From: Xenophilus sp. E41
Lineage (GTDB): Bacteria > Pseudomonadota > Gammaproteobacteria > Burkholderiales > Burkholderiaceae_C
Direction of reading: 5' to 3'
Assembly: GCF_003671765.1 (NCBI RefSeq)
Contig: NZ_QPIB01000003.1
Span: 125,983-189,982, forward strand
Length of the DNA: 64,000 nt
The notes beneath the pieces were generated by a model. The model was not told where the DNA came from, searched no databases, and saw nothing but the letters and a program-made list of their open reading frames with translations. Below are positions 24,398-31,281 of this stretch, in pieces. The first letter of the stretch is position 1; each line of letters opens with the position of its first letter. The position numbers were made by a program, and so were the translations under genes.

Positions 24398-25467
24398 CCG
24401 ACACCCTGTTCGCCACGCGCCCTGCCTCGCAGGCCGCGAAATCCGATCTGCCCACCCTGAGCGCTGCCCAGGTGCGTGCGCACCTGCTGGCGCGCGACAC
24501 CGAGATCGCGCTGCTCGACGTGCGCGAGGAAGACCCCTACGCGCAGGCCCATCCGCTGTGGGCCGCCAACCTGCCGCTGTCGCGCATCGAACTCGAAGCC
24601 TGGCGCCGCATCCCGCGCCGCGACACGCGCATCGTGCTCTTCGGCGAGCACGCGGGCGAAGACCTCGCGCCGCGTGCCGCTGCCGTGCTGCAACGCCTGG
24701 GCTACACGCAGGTGCATGCGCTGGAAGGCGGGCTGGATGGCTGGCGGGCCGCCGGTGGCGAGCTGTTCCGCGACGTCAATGTGCCCAGCAAGGCCTTCGG
24801 TGAACTGGTGGAGCACGAGCGGCACACGCCCTCGCTGCCGGCCGAGGAAGTCCAGGCGCTGATCGATGCGAAGGCCGACGTGGTGGTGCTCGACGCGCGT
24901 CGCTTCGACGAGTACCAGACGATGAGCATCCCCACCGCCACCAGCGTGCCGGGCGCCGAGCTGGTGCTGCGGGCGCGTGCGCTGGCGCCCGATCCGCGCA
25001 CGCGCATCGTCGTCAACTGCGCCGGCCGCACGCGCAGCATCATCGGCACGCAGTCGCTGGTGAACGCGGGCCTGCCCAACCCCATCGCCGCGCTGCGCAA
25101 CGGCACCATCGGCTGGACGCTGGCCGGCCAGGCGCTGGACCACGGCGCCGACCGCCGCGCGCCGCCGGACGTGGACCCGGCCGTGCGCGCGCAGGCGCAG
25201 GCCGACGCCCGCCGCGTGGCCGAGCGCGCCGGCGTGCGCTGGCTCGATGCGGATGCGCTGGCCGCCTTGCGCGAGCCCGGCCGCACCGTGTACCGCTTCG
25301 ACGTGCGCACGCCGGAGGAATACGCCGCCGGGCACCGGCCCGGCTTCGCCAGCGCGCCCGGCGGCCAGCTGGTGCAGGAGACCGACCACCACGTGCCGGT
25401 GCGCGGCGCGCGCATCGTGCTGTCCGACGCACCACTTCCGCGTCATCTGAGGTCGGATTGCTACTGA
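24394..25467 (+). CDS. Multi-domain rhodanese sulfurtransferase, apparently C-terminally truncated
   Basis: A 357-residue protein with tandem rhodanese domains. Domain 1 (about 20-115, ALLDVREEDPYAQAHP) has no catalytic Cys; domain 2 (about 140-245) has the active loop VNCAGRTRSIIG with the Cys; domain 3 (about 265-345, YRFDVRTPEEYAAGHRPG) begins normally but breaks off after ARIVLSD. The relatives I remember continue for about 150 more residues. The tail APLPRHLRSDCY and the stop at 25465-25467 lie where an intergenic repeat starts, so the 3' part seems to have been deleted. Rhodaneses move sulfane sulfur to cyanide or thiols. It begins inside the stop of the dioxygenase gene. Domain 2 may still be active. 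Confidence 0.8.
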   Translation: MTDTLFATRPASQAAKSDLPTLSAAQVRAHLLARDTEIALLDVREEDPYAQAHPLWAANLPLSRIELEAWRRIPRRDTRIVLFGEHAGEDLAPRAAAVLQRLGYTQVHALEGGLDGWRAAGGELFRDVNVPSKAFGELVEHERHTPSLPAEEVQALIDAKADVVVLDARRFDEYQTMSIPTATSVPGAELVLRARALAPDPRTRIVVNCAGRTRSIIGTQSLVNAGLPNPIAALRNGTIGWTLAGQALDHGADRRAPPDVDPAVRAQAQADARRVAERAGVRWLDADALAALREPGRTVYRFDVRTPEEYAAGHRPGFASAPGGQLVQETDHHVPVRGARIVLSDAPLPRHLRSDCY

Positions 25468-25524
25468 TTCGATAGCTGCTCGCGCAGGCAGGTCGGGCGC
25501 TGTGGCCCGATTTGGCTTAAGACC
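25464..25524 (+). repeat. Comamonadaceae-type intergenic repeat, copy 2
   Basis: CTGATTCGATAGCTGC, a GC-rich middle with GCAGGCAGGTCGGGCGCT, then GCCCGATTTGGCTTAAG. It is the same unit as at 11805, 43681, 53629 and 60120. The rhodanese stop codon is formed by the first bases of this element, so it has replaced or terminated the gene's 3' end. It is placed between convergent genes. Confidence 0.8.
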
Positions 25525-25538
25525 TCGTGCCGTGGCGC

Positions 25539-26177
25539 TCAGGTCCCCGCCACGTAGGGATTGCTGCGCCGCTCGCGCCCGAAGCTGCTCTCGGGCCCGT
25601 GGCCGGGGATGAACACGGTCGCGTCGCCCATGGGCCAGAGCCGCTCGGTGATGCTGGCGATCAGCTGCTCGTGGTTGCCGCCCGGAAAGTCCGTGCGCCC
25701 GATGCTGCCGGAGAACAGCACGTCGCCGACGAAGGCGCGCCCGGCCGTCGCCGAATGGAAGACCACGTGGCCCGGCGTGTGGCCCGGGCAGTGGCGCACC
25801 GTGAGCGTCTCTTCGCCCAGGGTGACGGTGTCGCCGTCGTGCAGCCAGCGCGTGGGCGTGAAGGGCTCGGCCGGCGGGAAGCCGAACATGGCGCTCTGCT
25901 GCACCAGGCCGTCGATCCAGAACTGGTCGCCCGGATGCGGGCCGACGATCGGCAGCGCGAGCCGCCGCGCCAGCTCGCCGGTGCCGCCCGCGTGGTCGAT
26001 GTGGGCGTGCGTGAGCCAGATCTGCTCGAGCGACACGCCCAGCGCCTGCGCCGCGGCGATCAGCCGGTCAAGCTCGCCGCCGGGATCGACCACGGCGGCC
26101 TTCATCGTCCGGTCGCACCAGAGGATGGAGCAGTTCTGCTGGAAGGGGGTGACGGGAACGGTCTGGTACTTCAGCAT
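25539..26177 (-). CDS. Metallo-beta-lactamase-fold hydrolase, YcbL/glyoxalase II-like
   Basis: A 212-residue cytosolic zinc hydrolase. The motif THAHIDHAGG gives the H-x-H-x-D-H metal ligands; further ligands are the His in HCPGHTPGH, the Asp in VGDVLFSGSIGRTD and the His in FIPGHGPES. The length and the start MLKYQTVPVTPFQQNCSIL match the YcbL group of small glyoxalase II-like enzymes, which hydrolyse thioesters such as S-lactoylglutathione. A persulfide dioxygenase is an alternative given the sulfur genes beside it, but the short length and the GSIGRTDF motif fit YcbL better. It stands alone, 62 bp from the next gene on the same strand. Confidence 0.85.
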   Translation of the reverse strand: MLKYQTVPVTPFQQNCSILWCDRTMKAAVVDPGGELDRLIAAAQALGVSLEQIWLTHAHIDHAGGTGELARRLALPIVGPHPGDQFWIDGLVQQSAMFGFPPAEPFTPTRWLHDGDTVTLGEETLTVRHCPGHTPGHVVFHSATAGRAFVGDVLFSGSIGRTDFPGGNHEQLIASITERLWPMGDATVFIPGHGPESSFGRERRSNPYVAGT

Positions 26178-26239
26178 GGCAAGGGCTTGCGGGGATCGAA
26201 GCCGGCCATTGTCGCGACCGGCACGACCGCGCGCAGCCC

Positions 26240-27088
26240 TCACTCGTCGCGGATGCCGTTGCTAAGCACGCCGATGGCGTCGACCTCGATCTCGCACACG
26301 TCGCCGGGTTTCATGAACACGGGCGGGGTGCGCTTGTTGCCCACGCCGCCGGGCGTGCCGGTGACGATCACGTCGCCCGGCTCCAGCGGGATGAAGGCGG
26401 AGATGTAGGCGATCTGGCGCGGGATGCTGTGCACCATCATGTCGGTGGTGGCGCGCTGCATCTCCTGGCCATTGAGGCGGGTGACGAGCGTCATTTTCTG
26501 GTCGGGCGCGATCTCGTCGGCGGTGACCATCCAGGGACCGAAGGCGCCCGTCTTCCAGAAGTTCTTGCCCGGCGCCCACTGCGAGGTGTGCAGCTGCCAG
26601 TCGCGCACGCTGCCGTCGTTGTAGCAGCTGTAGCCGGCGATGTGCGACCAGGAATCCGCCTCGCTGATGTGGCGGCCGGCCTTGCCGATGACGACGGCGA
26701 TCTCGCCTTCGTAGTCCAGGCGCTCGGAGGCCTTGGGCCGCACGATGTCCTCGCCATGGGCCAGCTGCGAGTCGGCCACGCGCAGGAAGATCACCGGCTT
26801 CTCGGTCACTTCCTTGCCGGTCTCGCGGATGTGCTCGCCGTAGTTCAGGCCGATGCAGAAGATCTTGCCCGGGTTGGGAATCACCGGCAGCAGCTTCACC
26901 TCCGACAGCGGCAGCGTGGCGCGGGCGGCTTCGACGTGGGCCGTCGCCTGCGCTGCCAAGCCGGCGGCGATGAAGGCCTTGAGGTCCGGCGCCTGCGCGC
27001 CGAACGCCGCGCGCAGGTCGACCACGCGGTCGCCGACGACGGCGCCATAGCCGTGCTGGCCGTTGTACTGGTAGCTGATGAGTCTCAT
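26240..27088 (-). CDS. Fumarylacetoacetate hydrolase-family protein
   Basis: A 282-residue metal-dependent enzyme that hydrolyses C-C bonds of acylpyruvates or hydrates and decarboxylates dienoates. The conserved core is visible: GKIFCIGLNYGEHIRE, the metal ligands in RLDYEGEIAVVIGKAG (E-x-E), SCYNDGSVRDWQ with the third Asp nearby, and VIVTGTPGGVG. It lies downstream of an IclR gene, a flavin hydroxylase and an extradiol dioxygenase on the same strand, so it probably cleaves the ring-fission product of that pathway. A 5-oxopent-3-ene-1,2,5-tricarboxylate or ureidoglycolate-type activity cannot be excluded by sequence alone. Confidence 0.87.
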   Translation of the reverse strand: MRLISYQYNGQHGYGAVVGDRVVDLRAAFGAQAPDLKAFIAAGLAAQATAHVEAARATLPLSEVKLLPVIPNPGKIFCIGLNYGEHIRETGKEVTEKPVIFLRVADSQLAHGEDIVRPKASERLDYEGEIAVVIGKAGRHISEADSWSHIAGYSCYNDGSVRDWQLHTSQWAPGKNFWKTGAFGPWMVTADEIAPDQKMTLVTRLNGQEMQRATTDMMVHSIPRQIAYISAFIPLEPGDVIVTGTPGGVGNKRTPPVFMKPGDVCEIEVDAIGVLSNGIRDE

Positions 27089-27122
27089 GGTGATTCCTTG
27101 GGAAGGAGAGGGAGGGTGGGGG

Positions 27123-27142
27123 AGGGCCTGTTCACAGGCCCT
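27123..27142. other. Perfect hairpin between the iclR and FAH genes
   Basis: AGGGCCTG, a 4-nt loop TTCA, and CAGGCCCT form an 8-bp perfect stem overlapping the iclR stop codon. There is no T-run on the transcript side, so it is not a classical terminator. It may protect the upstream mRNA end or reduce read-through into the FAH gene. Confidence 0.5.
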
Positions 27143-27896
27143 AGGCCAGCCGACCTCCGATCCGCGTTGCGGCCTCGGTGATCAGACGGACCATCTTTTC
27201 AAGGTCGACGATCGCCAGGCGCGAGGTATCGAACACGAGGGAGATGGCGGCCCAGGCGCCGCCATCCGACTTGAGGACGGGCGCGGCCACGGCCGCCAGC
27301 TGCGGCTCCAGCTCGCCCTTGGAGATGTAGTGGCCCGCCTTGCGCACGGCCGCGAAGTAGCGCCGGAATTCGGGCCAGTCGCCGGGCAGCCCGCAGCGCA
27401 CGGCCTCGTCGCGCCGTGCGTCGAAGGTCTTCTTCAGCGGGGCCGTGCCCAGCGTGGACAGCAGCACCTTGGGCGCGGCGCCCTGGAACAGCGGGCGCGG
27501 CCGGCCGCGCGTGTAGGCCAGCGTGGCGGGCGCGCCGCCCATCTCGCGGTGCGTGTCCAGTACCTGCTGGCCGAAGGCCTCGGTCACCACGCAGTCGAAA
27601 CCGGTGGCATCGACCAGCTCGCGCAGCACGGGCAGGCCGACCCGCAGCACGGGGTCGGCGCGGCGGATGTAGTGGTCCAGCAGGATGATGCGCGGCCCCA
27701 GCGCGTAGTGCGAATCCTCCACGCGCTGCAGCAGCCCCACCTGCAGCAGCTGCCGCACATAGCGGTAGCTGGTGGGCAGCGAGACGTCCAGCGCCTTGGC
27801 GATGTCCTCCGCCGTGCGCGTGATGTGGTGGTCGTCGAAGAGGTCGAGCACGCCCAGCATGCGTTCCAGGCTGGACGAGGACGAAGGTTCGGACAA
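27141..27896 (-). CDS. IclR-family transcriptional regulator
   Basis: A 251-residue regulator. The N-terminal helix-turn-helix (LERMLGVLDLFDDHHITRTAEDIAKALDVSLPTSYRYVRQL) is followed by the effector domain (DSHYALGPRIILLDHYIRR, FDCVVTEAFGQQVLDTHR, and GDWPEFRRYFAAVRKAGHYISKGEL). It sits within a same-strand set of hydroxylase, VOC dioxygenase and FAH hydrolase, 24 bp after the hydroxylase gene, and presumably controls these genes in response to an aromatic acid or its ring-cleavage product. Being cotranscribed with its targets would give autoregulation. Confidence 0.9.
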   Translation of the reverse strand: MSEPSSSSSLERMLGVLDLFDDHHITRTAEDIAKALDVSLPTSYRYVRQLLQVGLLQRVEDSHYALGPRIILLDHYIRRADPVLRVGLPVLRELVDATGFDCVVTEAFGQQVLDTHREMGGAPATLAYTRGRPRPLFQGAAPKVLLSTLGTAPLKKTFDARRDEAVRCGLPGDWPEFRRYFAAVRKAGHYISKGELEPQLAAVAAPVLKSDGGAWAAISLVFDTSRLAIVDLEKMVRLITEAATRIGGRLA

Positions 27897-27920
27897 GGCG
27901 GCTCCCCGGGGTGTGGGTCG

Positions 27921-29420
27921 TCATGGCGCCACCGGGAGGTACTGGGAGATGCGGTCCAGCTCGGCACCCGTGCGCGCCACGCCGACGATGTAGCGGTCGG
28001 GCCGTAGTATCACGGCGCCCGCTCGGTGGCTGCGCAGCCACGCCGCCAGCGGCGCATCGGGCTCGTCGATGACCAGCGCCTGGCTGCGGGCCCAGCGCTC
28101 GGCGGTGCCGGGCGCGGCGGCAGCCAGCAGCTCGCGCTGGCCGATCACCGCGCTGCGGCGGCCCAGCAATTCGTCCAGCAGGCGCCCGTCGGCCAGCCGC
28201 GGCTGCGGAAAGGGCCGGCCCGCCAGGTCCTGCTGACGGGCATCGAAGGCGCCTTCGCCCAGCAGCTGCGGCGGCAGTTCGAAGACCTCGGGTGCACCGC
28301 CTGCGAAGCGGGCGTCGCGCTCTGCCGCGGCGGCCGCGTCGGTGGTCTGGATGATGCCGCCCAGGCGCACGGCCAGCTCGATCAGGGCGCGCACGTGGGG
28401 CTTGCGCTCGGACTCGTAGGTGTCGAGCAGCGCCTCGGGCGCGCGGCCGGCGAGCACGGCGTCCAGCTTCCAGGCCAGGTTGGACGCATCGCGGATGCCC
28501 GCGCACATGCCCTGGCCCAGGAAGGGCGGCGTCTGGTGGCAGGCATCGCCGGCCAGCAGCAGCCGGCGCTGTCGCCAGCCCTCGGCGATCACCGAATGGA
28601 AGGTGTAGATGGCGGCGCGTTCCAGCCGGGCCTGGTCGGGCCGCACCCAGGGCGCGACCAGCTTCCACAGGGTCTCGGGCCGCACCAGCGCTTCGCGGTC
28701 GTCGCCGGGCAGCACCATGATCTCCCAGCGGCGGCGGTTGCCCACCACGTTGCAGTAGGTCATGGGCCGGCGCGGGTCGCAGTGCTGCACGGTGTGCGGC
28801 GGCAGGTCCACCGGCTCGGTCAGCACCACGTCGAACACCAGCCAGGGCTGGCGCAGGCCCAGGTCCACCATCGGGCTGCCCATGTGCTGGCGCACGGGCG
28901 AGCGGGCACCGTCGCAGCCCACCACCCAGCGGGAACGGGCCTGGAAGCGCGTGCCGTTGGCGGTGCACTCACAGGACAGGGTGGCGCCCTCGGCATCCTG
29001 CCGGGCGGCCGACACGGCGGTCTCGAGCCGCACGTCCACGTTCGAAAAGCGCGCCAGGCCCTCGCGCAGCACGGCCTCCAGCTCGGGCTGGTGGAAGTAG
29101 TAGTTGTTGGCGCAACCGTGCGGCCCGAGCGCGGCGGTGCCGCCGCGGATCAGCAGCGTCTGGCCGGCGGCATTGACGAAATGCATGCCCTGCGTGCCGG
29201 GCCGCGAGATGGCCAGCACCTGCTCGCGCAGGCCCGCGGCCTGGAAGATGCGCAGCACCTCGCCGTCGTAGTGGATGGCCCGGGGCAGCGGGAAGACCCC
29301 AGCTTCCTTCTCGACCACCAGCACCGAGTGCCCGGCGGCGCCCAGCAGGTTGGCCAGCGTGGCGCCGGTGGGGCCCAGGCCCACGATGGCCACGTCGTAG
29401 ACGTGCGACCGGTCAGACAC
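27921..29420 (-). CDS. FAD-dependent aromatic hydroxylase, MhpA-like
   Basis: A 499-residue class A flavoprotein monooxygenase that would add a hydroxyl group to a phenolic acid using NAD(P)H and O2. The FAD site is VGLGPTGATLANLLGAAGHSVLVVEKE (GxGxxG), the second nucleotide motif is WVVGCDGARSPVR, and the ribityl-binding motif is LLLAGDACHQTPPFLGQGMCAGIRDASNLAWKL. The C-terminal thioredoxin-like part ends RPDRYIVGVARTGAEL. MhpA converts 3-(3-hydroxyphenyl)propionate to the 2,3-dihydroxy form; the true substrate here could be another hydroxyaryl acid. It overlaps the dioxygenase gene by 8 bp, so the two are coupled. Confidence 0.85.
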   Translation of the reverse strand: MSDRSHVYDVAIVGLGPTGATLANLLGAAGHSVLVVEKEAGVFPLPRAIHYDGEVLRIFQAAGLREQVLAISRPGTQGMHFVNAAGQTLLIRGGTAALGPHGCANNYYFHQPELEAVLREGLARFSNVDVRLETAVSAARQDAEGATLSCECTANGTRFQARSRWVVGCDGARSPVRQHMGSPMVDLGLRQPWLVFDVVLTEPVDLPPHTVQHCDPRRPMTYCNVVGNRRRWEIMVLPGDDREALVRPETLWKLVAPWVRPDQARLERAAIYTFHSVIAEGWRQRRLLLAGDACHQTPPFLGQGMCAGIRDASNLAWKLDAVLAGRAPEALLDTYESERKPHVRALIELAVRLGGIIQTTDAAAAAERDARFAGGAPEVFELPPQLLGEGAFDARQQDLAGRPFPQPRLADGRLLDELLGRRSAVIGQRELLAAAAPGTAERWARSQALVIDEPDAPLAAWLRSHRAGAVILRPDRYIVGVARTGAELDRISQYLPVAP

Positions 29421-29970
29421 GCTGGTCTTCCTGCATGCGGCGGGCGACCTCGGCCTGCCACTGGGCGCGGCTCATGAACTTGGGGAAGCGCTTCGCGATG
29501 GCCTCGGCCTGCGCCAGGATGGCCTCGTCGGACTGCGCAAGGTCGATGGGCTCGCGCAGCGGCTGGTCGCAGTACCAGGGCGTGTCCATGAAGAGCTCAA
29601 GCCGGTTGCCCTCCGGATCGCGGCAGTAGACGGAGACGGCGTTGCCGTGCGTCACCGGAAGCATCTCGCTCGCGCCCTCGGCCAGCAGTCGGTCGTGAAA
29701 CGCGCGCAGGGTCGCGAGGTCGGGCACGCGGAAGGACAGCTGGTTGACCACGTTGAAGGCCATGTCCGCCGGCCGGCCGGTGGCCAGCACCAGCTGGTGG
29801 TGCTCGTTCGGGTCGCGGCTCAGGAAGACCAGTTGCACCGGGCCCAGGTCGCCCGCGTCGGTCTGGGTGAAGCGCAGCGCCTCTTTGTAGAAGCCGGCCA
29901 TGCGGGCGAGGTCGGTGACGTACAGCCCGATGTGGCTGAACTGCAGTTGCAAGGGTTGGAGGGGCTTCAA
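29413..29970 (-). CDS. VOC-fold extradiol (catechol 2,3-) dioxygenase-like protein
   Basis: A 185-residue single-module ring-cleavage dioxygenase. The iron ligands fit His in FSHIGLYVTDL, His in PNEHHQLVLA and Glu in GNRLELFMDTP. The C-terminal tail DEAILAQAEAIAKRFPKFMSRAQW is typical of this small group. I prefer the TTG start at 29968-29970 (MKPLQPLQLQFSH) because GGAGACAAAG precedes it at the right distance; a longer frame from TTG 30021 has no ribosome-binding site. It heads the leftward aromatic operon and, with the hydroxylase and FAH enzyme, makes a short meta-cleavage route. Confidence 0.84.
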   Translation of the reverse strand: MKPLQPLQLQFSHIGLYVTDLARMAGFYKEALRFTQTDAGDLGPVQLVFLSRDPNEHHQLVLATGRPADMAFNVVNQLSFRVPDLATLRAFHDRLLAEGASEMLPVTHGNAVSVYCRDPEGNRLELFMDTPWYCDQPLREPIDLAQSDEAILAQAEAIAKRFPKFMSRAQWQAEVARRMQEDQRV

Positions 29971-30043
29971 CTTTGTCTCCAGGCGAGAACGGCTGCCTCG
30001 CGCATTGTTCGATCGGGGCAAATCTTATCGCCATAATCGTATT

Positions 30044-30071
30044 TTGACAATAAACAATGTATTCGTATGAT
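30044..30071 (+). promoter_or_regulatory. Near-consensus sigma-70 promoter for the Bug gene
   Basis: TTGACA at 30044-30049, a 16-nt spacer and TATGAT at 30066-30071. The -35 box is perfect and the -10 has one deviation. The start would fall near 30078, giving a short leader before the ATG at 30115, which has GGAG at 30105-30108. An AT-rich patch of this strength stands out in this genome and also overlaps the divergent operon's control region. Confidence 0.75.
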
Positions 30072-30114
30072 TCGACCCCGTGCAATCGGCACGCGTTCGC
30101 AAACGGAGACATTC

Positions 30115-31104
30115 ATGAATACCCTCAAGAGGCTCGCCGCCGGCGCGGCCGCCCTGCCGCTCGCGGCGGCCCTGGCCCTGGCGCCCACCGCTGCGGGCGC
30201 GCAGCCCGATTACCCCACCAAGCCGGTGCGCATCGTTGCCCCCTTCCCCGCGGGCAGCGGCCCCGACGCCAACGCCCGCGAGCTGGCGGCGGAGCTGACG
30301 AAGATCCTGGGCCAGTCCTTCTACGTGGAGAACCGGCCCGGCGCCTCGAACATCATCGGCACCGAGGTGGCGGCCAAGGCGCCCAACGACGGCTACTCGC
30401 TCTACATCGGCACCACCAGCTCGCTGTCGGTCGTGCCGCACCTCTACGGCAAGCTGCCCTTCAACGCCGAGCGCGACTTCGCGCCGATCAGCCTGCTGGG
30501 CGTGCTCAACACCGGCCTCATCGCCACGCCCTCGGTGGCGGCCAGGGACGCGCGCGAACTGGTCGCCCAGCTCAAGGCGAAGCCCGATTCGGTCACGGTG
30601 GCCACGGCGGGCATCGGCAGCTACTCGCACCTGTCGGCCGTGTGGTTCAACAGCGTGGCGGGCGTGAAGTCGAACCTGGTGCCCTACAACAGCAACAGTC
30701 CCTACGCCGACCTGCTGGCCGGCCAGATCCAGCTCATGTTCGACGGGCTGCCCGCGGCGGCCAGCAACGTGCAGGCCGGCAAGCTCAAGCTGCTGGGCAT
30801 CACCGGGCGCGAGCGGCACCCGAGCTTCCCCAGCGTGCCCACCTTCGCCGAGCAGGGGCTGCCCGACTACACGCCCATCGCCTGGCAGGGCCTGCTGGCA
30901 CCGGCCGGCACCGCGCCGGCCATCCTGGAGAAGCTCAGCGGCGCCATGGCCAAGGTCTGCCAGTCGCCCGAGCTGGCGAAGAAGTGGCGCGACTACGGCG
31001 GCGAACTGCGCTGCAACACGCCGGCCGAGTTCACCGCCTTCATCCAGGCCGACCGCGCGATGTGGGGCAAGGTGGTCCGGGCTGCAGGCGTGAAGCTGGA
31101 CTGA
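30115..31104 (+). CDS. Bug-family substrate-binding protein, divergent from the aromatic operon
   Basis: A 329-residue periplasmic receptor. The signal peptide MNTLKRLAAGAAALPLAAAL ends at AGAQP. The Bug marks are YPTKPVRIVAPFPAGSGPDANAREL, FYVENRPGASNIIG and YADLLAGQIQLMFDGLPAA. It binds an organic acid for a TctAB-type transporter encoded elsewhere. It faces the VOC-hydroxylase operon across a 144-bp gap with a strong promoter, so its ligand is plausibly the aromatic acid degraded by those enzymes. The mature part ends with VRAAGVKLD, typical of the family. The next gene, atzF, starts 177 bp later behind its own promoter. Confidence 0.9.
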   Translation: MNTLKRLAAGAAALPLAAALALAPTAAGAQPDYPTKPVRIVAPFPAGSGPDANARELAAELTKILGQSFYVENRPGASNIIGTEVAAKAPNDGYSLYIGTTSSLSVVPHLYGKLPFNAERDFAPISLLGVLNTGLIATPSVAARDARELVAQLKAKPDSVTVATAGIGSYSHLSAVWFNSVAGVKSNLVPYNSNSPYADLLAGQIQLMFDGLPAAASNVQAGKLKLLGITGRERHPSFPSVPTFAEQGLPDYTPIAWQGLLAPAGTAPAILEKLSGAMAKVCQSPELAKKWRDYGGELRCNTPAEFTAFIQADRAMWGKVVRAAGVKLD

Positions 31105-31232
31105 TCGCCTGCGCCGCGCCCTGCGGGCGAGACGCCAGGGCATCGGCACCATCACCGATCCGCCGGGTGCCGGGGCGGGGCGGGGCGCAACGGTTCGGCA
31201 GGGAAGAGCCGGCCACGCGCAGCGGCCGGGCA

Positions 31233-31248
31233 TGGCACGCCGCTTGCA
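31233..31248 (+). promoter_or_regulatory. Sigma-54 promoter upstream of atzF
   Basis: TGGCAC (31233-31238), five bases, then TTGCA (31244-31248) reproduce the -24/-12 consensus with the invariant GG and GC in place. A loose inverted repeat GGCACC (31145-31150) and GGTGCC (31166-31171) lies about 75-90 bp upstream; it has NtrC-like half sites but a 15-nt spacer, so it is only a candidate enhancer. Nitrogen control suits the downstream amidohydrolases. Confidence 0.7.
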
Positions 31249-31254
31249 TCGCAT

Positions 31255-31266
31255 CTTGTATCCAAG
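31255..31266. promoter_or_regulatory. CTTGTATCCAAG palindrome, probable GntR operator 1
   Basis: CTTG-TATC-CAAG is an inverted repeat of the TTGTAT-CAA type bound by many FCD-type GntR regulators. It begins 7 nt after the -12 TTGC element and so overlaps the expected transcription start. The identical 12-mer occurs at 37791-37802 at the same distance from a second sigma-54-like promoter. The GntR gene at 45179 is the obvious candidate regulator. Confidence 0.65.
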
Positions 31267-31281
31267 TCTGGATGCATTGAT

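Noticed and set aside
31145-31171. NtrC enhancer made of GGCACC and GGTGCC
   Set aside because: The half-sites are separated by 15 nt rather than the usual 5, so it is noted under the promoter only as a candidate and not listed as a site.
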